Source of the DNA: Bacteroidota bacterium
GTDB lineage: Bacteria > Bacteroidota > Bacteroidia > Chitinophagales > Chitinophagaceae
DNA: 9,673 nt
Direction: 5' to 3'
Assembly (NCBI GenBank): GCA_023392575.1
Contig: JAEVYV010000176.1
Coordinates: 1 to 9,673 of the forward strand
Below are positions 5,498 through 9,673 of this stretch, one piece after another. The position numbers were made by a program, and so were the translations under genes. Position 1 is the first letter of the stretch; every line of letters starts with the position of its first letter. Below the pieces are notes generated by a model that saw only the letters and a list, made by a program, of their open reading frames with translations, was not told where the DNA came from and did no database searches.

Positions 5498-7321
5498 TCA
5501 GGACAGGTATTTTGCCACAATCGGCAGCCTTCTGCCGATCCCAAATGCCTTGGAACTGACCCGGATGATGGGACAGAATTGATTGCGCTTGTATTCGTTC
5601 ATGTTCACCAGCCGCAGGATGCGTTTGACCAGGGCAGGATCGTAACCTTGTGCGATAATTTCTTTGGGGCCCTGGCGGAGTTCAATGTATTGGTAAAGCA
5701 CTTTGTCCAAAACAGCATAATCGGGCAGGCTATCGCTGTCTTTTTGATCGGGCCTTAATTCCGCCGATGGCTCTTTTGTAAGGATATTATTGGGGATGAG
5801 CTCTTCTTTTTTGTTGATGTACCTACCCAAGGCATAGACCTGCATTTTGTACAAATCGCCCAGCACACTCAATCCCCCGGCCATATCGCCGTACAGCGTC
5901 CCATAACCCGTTGCCAGCTCGCTTTTGTTGGAGGTATTCAAAAGAATGTATCCAAATTTGTTGGCCAGCGTCATCAACAAATTACCCCGGGTACGGGCCT
6001 GGGTGTTTTCTTCGGCCACCCCAAAAGGCAGGTCATGGAACATGGGTTTTAACGCCGTTAAAAACGATTCGTAAATGTTTTTGATGGGAACAATATCGTA
6101 GCGGTTTCCCAGGTTTTTACACAACACCTCGGCGTCGCTTACCGAGTGTTCGGAGGAGTACTGGGAAGGCATCAGCAGCACATGCACGTTGTCCCGGCCC
6201 AATGCTTCCACGGCCAGGGCCTGCACCACTGCACTGTCCACGCCGCCGCTGGCACCCAGTGTGGCTTTGGAAAAGCCCATTTTGCGAAAATAATCGCGGA
6301 TGCCCAAAATCAGGGCCTCGTGTATTTCCTGGATGTTCTTGCTGTCGGTTAAATACTCCAGTATATCCCGGTCCCGCCCCACTTCGGAAGCCGAATAGTA
6401 ATAGCTCTCCCGGGAAAGAGAGGGCTGCACCACACTTGGTTCTGCAAAAGTTGCGGTGGAGGGATTTGTTCCTTCCTGACTGGCCACGGGCCGTTTGTTT
6501 GAAAAACCCGCAAAGCCTGTGGAAGCCTGGGCTTTTTCTCTGCCCGGCACCAAGGGCTGGTTCAATTCCTCTAAATCAAACAGGGCATAGTCTTCTTCAA
6601 AATACTTCATCTCCTTTACCAAATTGCCGTTCACATCATACACCAGGCTTCCGCCGTCAAAAACAATTTCGGTTTGCGAGCCAATGGTGTTGCAATACAA
6701 CATCGGCAGTCCGTATTTTTCTGTGTGGGCCTTCACGATGCTTCGGCGCACCACATCGGCCGCATAATTATAGGGCGAAGCCGAAAGGTTCAGCATGACG
6801 TCCGGCTGTTCTTTTACCAGGATTTCCATGGGGGTGATGCGGTACAGCGGGTTGTCGCCCAGGTTCCAGATGTCCTCGCAAATGGTAACGGCTAGTTTTT
6901 TTCCCTTGAAGTCAATGCACTTCCATTGGAAAGCGGCTTCAAAATAGCGGTTCTCGTCAAACACGTCGTAGGTGGGCAACAGGGTTTTGTGCACCTCCGC
7001 TTTTATTTGTTTTTCGTGCAGCAAAAAAACAGCGTTGAACAAATCCTTGCCCTCTTTTTGGGGATTGCGGGCCGGACTGCCCACCAGCACGCCAATGTCA
7101 TCGGCATGTTCTTTTATGATATCAATGGTTTGGTAGCACTGATTGACAAAATCATCAAATTCCAAAAAATCCCGGGGCGGATAGCCGCACACACACAACT
7201 CCGAAAACAGCACCAGATCCGCACCCGCCTGTTTGGCCCGGGCAATGCCGTCTATAATTTTCCGTGCGTTTTCCTCAAAATTTCCAATGTGATAGTTTTG
7301 CTGCGCTAAGAAAATCTTCAT
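5498..7321 (-). CDS. nadE: Glutamine-dependent NAD+ synthetase
   Basis: This 607-residue two-domain enzyme makes NAD+ from deamido-NAD+, ATP and glutamine, the last step of NAD synthesis, in the cytosol. The N-terminal nitrilase-type glutaminase domain (about 1-250) has its triad Glu41 (SELCVCGYPP), Lys112 (HKTLLPTYD) and Cys148 (ICEDIW). The C-terminal synthetase domain (about 330-607) has the ATP P-loop SGGVDS (358-363), TSNKSELATGYGTLYGDM (463-480) and SAELRPDQKDSDSLPDY (519-535). Between them is a Ser/Pro/Thr-rich linker (about 265-315) much longer than I expect for this family; the reading frame stays open and both catalytic cores look intact. The TGA stop abuts the TGA of the convergent lipoprotein gene. 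nadE is divergent from gldB. A GAACTTTG (minus, 7352-7345) near its start weakly resembles a -7 element. Confidence 0.97.
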   Translation of the reverse strand: MKIFLAQQNYHIGNFEENARKIIDGIARAKQAGADLVLFSELCVCGYPPRDFLEFDDFVNQCYQTIDIIKEHADDIGVLVGSPARNPQKEGKDLFNAVFLLHEKQIKAEVHKTLLPTYDVFDENRYFEAAFQWKCIDFKGKKLAVTICEDIWNLGDNPLYRITPMEILVKEQPDVMLNLSASPYNYAADVVRRSIVKAHTEKYGLPMLYCNTIGSQTEIVFDGGSLVYDVNGNLVKEMKYFEEDYALFDLEELNQPLVPGREKAQASTGFAGFSNKRPVASQEGTNPSTATFAEPSVVQPSLSRESYYYSASEVGRDRDILEYLTDSKNIQEIHEALILGIRDYFRKMGFSKATLGASGGVDSAVVQALAVEALGRDNVHVLLMPSQYSSEHSVSDAEVLCKNLGNRYDIVPIKNIYESFLTALKPMFHDLPFGVAEENTQARTRGNLLMTLANKFGYILLNTSNKSELATGYGTLYGDMAGGLSVLGDLYKMQVYALGRYINKKEELIPNNILTKEPSAELRPDQKDSDSLPDYAVLDKVLYQYIELRQGPKEIIAQGYDPALVKRILRLVNMNEYKRNQFCPIIRVSSKAFGIGRRLPIVAKYLS

Positions 7322-7374
7322 CTTCGTTAATTATTCTGTGAAATCAAAGTTCCGTAATAAATCATTAAACCACC

Positions 7375-8379
7375 ATGCGTCAACTAACAATCGTGATCGC
7401 CGCCGCCCTTGTTTTTTTTTCCTGCAACACGGAAAAAAACAAGCCAGATGTGTCCCGCATCAAAGTGGATTTTACCCTGGAGCGTTTTGAACAAAGTTTT
7501 TTTAAACTAGACACCAATCACCTGGCTGAAGGATTGGGCCGGCTGCAGCAGCAGTTTCCCCAATTCTATCCGTTTTATGTGCAACAGATTTTACGGGTGC
7601 CGCTGGCAGATGCCGCTCCGGTGATCCGGCAGATCGTTACCAGCTACGCTCCCATCAACGACTCCATTCAAAAAAAATACAACAATCTGAACTGGCTGAA
7701 GGACGAACTGACCCGCGGTTTTCAATTCGTAAAATATTACTACCCTTCTTACAAAGTGCCCATTGTGATCACCTTCATCGGCACCTTTGATGCGCCTGGC
7801 GTTGTTTTGACGCCAAGCTACCTGGGCATTGGGCTGCACCAATTTGCCGGCAAAAATTTTTCGGTTTACAAAGACCCGCAACTGCTGGAGGTTTACCCCG
7901 TTTACATTTCCCGCCGCTTCGACAAGGAATACATTCTGCCCAACAGCATGAAGGCTGTGGTAGACGATATTTACCCGGACAGCAGCACAGGCCGCCCCCT
8001 GATTGAACAAATGATTGAAAAAGGAAAGCAATGGTATTTGCTGGATCGGTTTTTACCCGACACCCCCGACAGTTTAAAAACAGGTTATACCCAAAAACAG
8101 CTGGACTGGGTGAAGGCCAATGAAGGAAACATTTGGGGTTTTTTCACCACCAACGTGGACCTGTATTCCATTGACCCCACCATTATTCAGGATTACCTGG
8201 GTGAAGGACCGTTCACACGGGGCATGCCCGAAAGCGCCTCGCCGGGAAACATCGGCCAATGGGTGGGCTGGCAGATCGTGAAAAAGTTTGCGGAGAAAAA
8301 ACCAGAGCTTACGGTTCAGCAGGTTTTGGAAACGCCGGCAAAAACCATTTTTCAGGAAGCGAAGTATAAACCGAAGTAA
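7375..8379 (+). CDS. gldB: GldB-like gliding-motility lipoprotein
   Basis: This 334-residue protein has a lipoprotein signal peptide (hydrophobic 4-16, then FFSC with Cys17). The body follows the GldB pattern: an early VDFTLERFEQSFF motif (31-43), QFPQFYPFYV (60-69), TPSYLGIGLHQFAGK (146-160), LIEQMIEKGKQWYLLDRFLPD (209-229), TGYTQKQLDWVKANEGNIWGFF (236-257), and SPGNIGQWVGWQIVKKF (289-305) near a KYKPK C-terminus. In Flavobacterium, GldB is a membrane lipoprotein required for gliding. In many Bacteroidota it persists in non-gliding species, so motility is not proven here. GldB is distantly like DUF2268 predicted proteases, but no HExxH is present. It is divergent from nadE across 53 bp, a neighbourhood I recall from other Bacteroidota. 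The usual partner gldC does not follow within this window. Confidence 0.9.
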   Translation: MRQLTIVIAAALVFFSCNTEKNKPDVSRIKVDFTLERFEQSFFKLDTNHLAEGLGRLQQQFPQFYPFYVQQILRVPLADAAPVIRQIVTSYAPINDSIQKKYNNLNWLKDELTRGFQFVKYYYPSYKVPIVITFIGTFDAPGVVLTPSYLGIGLHQFAGKNFSVYKDPQLLEVYPVYISRRFDKEYILPNSMKAVVDDIYPDSSTGRPLIEQMIEKGKQWYLLDRFLPDTPDSLKTGYTQKQLDWVKANEGNIWGFFTTNVDLYSIDPTIIQDYLGEGPFTRGMPESASPGNIGQWVGWQIVKKFAEKKPELTVQQVLETPAKTIFQEAKYKPK

Positions 8380-8503
8380 TATGCTAATATAATAATTTGA
8401 GAAGATGCTAATAAAGTTGCTTTTTGCTGAATAGAATTACCGAGTGTACAAGAGTGCGACGCAACAGAAGGAGATAGCAGTAATGCCGCTCAGTACCTAA
8501 AAT

Positions 8504-8528
8504 AAAAAAGCTTCGCAACAAACGAAGC
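8504..8528 (-). terminator. Rho-independent terminator of apaG
   Basis: Read on the minus strand, GCTTCG (8528-8523), a 7-nt loop TTTGTTG and CGAAGC (8515-8510) form a perfect 6-bp stem. It is followed by TTTTTT (8509-8504) and then more A/T. It lies 53 nt past the apaG stop and in its direction. On the plus strand the same hairpin lacks a T-tract, so it should act mainly on apaG. Confidence 0.85.
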
Positions 8529-8562
8529 CTAAATAAGGTAATAGTTTCACCTTCTACCAACT

Positions 8563-8576
8563 ACTCACCACTCACC
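8563..8576. repeat. Tandem heptamer ACTCACC x2
   Basis: Two perfect adjacent copies of ACTCACC occur 6 nt beyond the apaG stop, preceded by a related CTACT and followed by CTCTC. Two copies can arise by chance, so only a minor microsatellite-like origin is suggested. It lies outside any coding region, so no phase-variation role is implied. Confidence 0.5.
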
Positions 8577-8581
8577 TCTCG

Positions 8582-8968
8582 CTAATTATACTTAAACGGC
8601 GTGATCATATCAAAAGCCGGAATGCAGACCTCAAACAACTCCTTGGTGTGGATGTTTTCCATTAAATAGGTTCCGTGCATCCGGCCTATTTCTGTGTGCA
8701 GGTTGCACCCGCTCACGTATTGGTATTCTTCGCCGGTGCTGATGACGGGCTGCATGCCCACCACACCTTCACCCTCTACTTCCCGGTAGCTGCCATCGCT
8801 GTCGAATATGTACCAATGCCGGCTGTGCAGTTTCACCGGAAAGGAATTATGGTTCTCAATGGTAATACGGTAAGCAAACATAAATTCCGACTGTATGGGA
8901 TTGGAGTAATCCTGCTGATAGAACGTTTCCACGCTTACTTTAACACCCTCCGAAATCATGCTGGTCAT
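8582..8968 (-). CDS. apaG: ApaG (DUF525) protein
   Basis: From the ATG at 8966-8968 this is a 128-residue cytosolic protein, matching the usual ApaG length. It begins MTSMISEGVKVSVETFYQ and has the fibronectin-III-like beta fold pattern SEFMFAYRITIENH (27-40), RHWYIFDSDGSYREVEGEG (50-68), the conserved GEGVVG (66-71, GxGxxG) and YQYVSGC (83-88). ApaG is linked to Co2+/Mg2+ resistance by enterobacterial genetics, but its molecular action is not settled. An upstream in-frame TTG at 9008-9010 would add 14 residues unlike the family, so the ATG was chosen; a second ATG three codons in is also possible. It is a single-gene unit with its own terminator, divergent from the isocitrate dehydrogenase gene across 182 bp. 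Confidence 0.95.
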   Translation of the reverse strand: MTSMISEGVKVSVETFYQQDYSNPIQSEFMFAYRITIENHNSFPVKLHSRHWYIFDSDGSYREVEGEGVVGMQPVISTGEEYQYVSGCNLHTEIGRMHGTYLMENIHTKELFEVCIPAFDMITPFKYN

Positions 8969-9025
8969 ACAATAGATTTTGGTAAATGTAAAACAAAGTT
9001 GCTGCCACAAATTATAAACGAATTA

Positions 9026-9059
9026 TTTAGAGTAAAACATTCTACAAGGGTTATTTTTG
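9026..9059 (+). promoter_or_regulatory. Candidate Bacteroidota-type promoter for icd
   Basis: TATTTTTG at 9052-9059 matches the Bacteroidota -7 consensus TAnnTTTG exactly. TTTAG at 9026-9030 is a near match to the TTTG -33 element with 21 nt between them, close to the expected spacing. A start site near 9065 would give a leader of about 85 nt to the ATG at 9151. The -33 match is imperfect, so this is a candidate only. Confidence 0.45.
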
Positions 9060-9150
9060 CGGCACAAAAACCTCAGAGCTATAAACCCGCTGGCCGAATG
9101 CATATGAAAACCGGGTTAAACATAGCCATTTGATAATAAATTGTTTACGT

Positions 9151-9673
9151 ATGAAAATAGCAGTTGCAAAAGGCGATGGGATTGGTCCCGAAATTATGGA
9201 TGCGGTTCTGAACATCTTTAATGCGAACAAGGTAGGTCTGCAGTACGAATTTGTGGAAATGGGTAAATGGGTGTTCGATAAAGGGTTTTCGAACGGCATG
9301 ACACCAGAAGCGCAGCAAACCATTGAAAGCCTGGGAATTTTGTTTAAAGGCCCTATGGAAACCCCCAAGGGCAAAGGGGTGAAAAGTGTGAACGTAACCG
9401 CCCGCAAAACCTGGAACACCTACGCCAACAAAAGAGTGTTTCAAACGCTTCATGGCGTGGATACGGTTTTCAGCAAGGCCGGCATTCCCATTGATGTAAC
9501 CATTGTACGGGAAAACATTGAAGATACATATGGCGGCATTGAACACATGCTGACCCACGACGTAGCCCTCAGCCGCCGCTTCATTACACGGCCGGGAAGC
9601 ATGCAGGTCATCCGCTATGCTTTTGAAATGGCCCGGCAAAAAGGCGCCCGAAGAATTACCTGCGGCCACAAAG
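9151..9673 (+). CDS. icd: Isocitrate dehydrogenase, N-terminal part (3'-truncated by window edge)
   Basis: The 174 complete codons visible begin MKIAVAKGDGIGPEIMDAVL, the nucleotide-binding start of the isocitrate/isopropylmalate dehydrogenase family. Substrate-site features fit isocitrate dehydrogenase of the Thermus-like type: FKGPMETP (65-72), KSVNVTARKTWNTYAN with Ser79, Asn81 and Arg85 (78-93), Arg95, and VRENIEDTYGGIEHM with Arg120 and Tyr127 (119-133). The enzyme oxidatively decarboxylates isocitrate to 2-oxoglutarate in the TCA cycle. NAD versus NADP preference cannot be read because the determining C-terminal half lies beyond the window. 3-Isopropylmalate or homoisocitrate dehydrogenase is less likely, because the KSxNVT/RENxEDxYxGIEH pattern is that of isocitrate dehydrogenase. 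The ATG is preceded by an AT-rich leader; the antisense frames across this region are shadows. Confidence 0.92.
   Translation, partial: MKIAVAKGDGIGPEIMDAVLNIFNANKVGLQYEFVEMGKWVFDKGFSNGMTPEAQQTIESLGILFKGPMETPKGKGVKSVNVTARKTWNTYANKRVFQTLHGVDTVFSKAGIPIDVTIVRENIEDTYGGIEHMLTHDVALSRRFITRPGSMQVIRYAFEMARQKGARRITCGHK

Larger units (their letters stand above)
8380..8581. other. Non-coding stretch between gldB and apaG
   Basis: This 202-bp gap lies between convergent genes. It holds a 9-nt direct repeat ATGCTAATA (8381-8389 and 8405-8413), an imperfect inverted-repeat segment (8438-8495), the apaG terminator (8504-8528) and a tandem ACTCACC pair (8563-8576). Short ATG-initiated frames such as the one at 8405 run only a few codons and are not credible genes. 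No clear T-tract terminator for gldB was found on the plus strand. Confidence 0.5.

Noticed and set aside
7375..8379. Possible zinc protease activity in the GldB-like protein (DUF2268 resemblance)
   Set aside because: No HExxH or similar metal-binding motif is present; the nearest His context is GLHQFAG.
8405..8434. Tiny ORF after gldB (ATG at 8405, 9 codons)
   Set aside because: It is too short, has no initiation signal, and lies in a repeat-bearing AT-rich spacer.
8969..9010. Upstream TTG start extending apaG by 14 residues
   Set aside because: The added residues are not like ApaG, while the ATG at 8966-8968 gives the usual 128-residue length and a typical N-terminus.
9145..9669. Minus-strand open frame of 174 codons opposite icd
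   Set aside because: It is fully antisense to a clearly recognised isocitrate dehydrogenase, and its translation shows no motif.
1..9673. Defence system, CRISPR array, prophage or mobile element
   Set aside because: No direct-repeat array, transposase, integrase, toxin-antitoxin pair or phage gene was seen. The MoxR/VWA genes match the Bat-type cluster rather than a MoxR-based defence system.

Overview
The window looks like ordinary chromosomal housekeeping DNA from a member of the Bacteroidota, most likely Chitinophagia/Chitinophagaceae-like. This is inferred from the gene content: a GldB-type gliding-motility lipoprotein, a MoxR-DUF58-BatD-like-BatA cluster, and a short lipocalin-like lipoprotein. 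The initiation regions also lack obvious Shine-Dalgarno sequences, and there is one good match to the Bacteroidota TAnnTTTG promoter element. No database search was possible, so the genus is not resolved.

Layout. A 33-codon gene tail (+) at the left edge converges on a five-gene minus-strand block, about 4855 down to 148. In transcription order this block is a MoxR AAA+ ATPase, a DUF58 protein, a BatD-like membrane protein, a BatA-like VWA membrane protein, and the ribosome-assembly GTPase rsgA. Two junctions are TAATG stop/start overlaps and rsgA begins 2 nt after the VWA stop, so the block is probably one transcription unit. After a 181-bp AT-rich divergent gap comes a small secreted lipoprotein gene (+). 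Its stop codon abuts the stop of nadE (-, glutamine-dependent NAD+ synthetase) with no base between them. nadE is divergent, across 53 bp, from gldB (+). A 202-bp non-coding stretch follows, holding a clear terminator for apaG (-). apaG is divergent from a right-truncated isocitrate dehydrogenase gene (+), which has a plausible promoter.

How the genes relate. The MoxR/DUF58/BatD-like/VWA set fits an envelope-associated chaperone-type complex: a cytosolic AAA+ ATPase, a soluble VWA-like partner and two membrane partners. rsgA (30S maturation), nadE (NAD+ synthesis) and icd (TCA cycle) are core metabolism or ribosome genes, and gldB is a lineage-typical envelope gene.

No convincing new multi-gene system is visible. 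The most interesting points are the short Bat cluster joined directly to rsgA, a palindrome lying at the moxR stop codon, an apparent insertion of roughly 45-50 residues in the interdomain linker of NadE, and the zero-gap convergent stops. No tRNA, rRNA, CRISPR array, IS element or transposase was seen. No gene-free stretch exceeds 300 bp.
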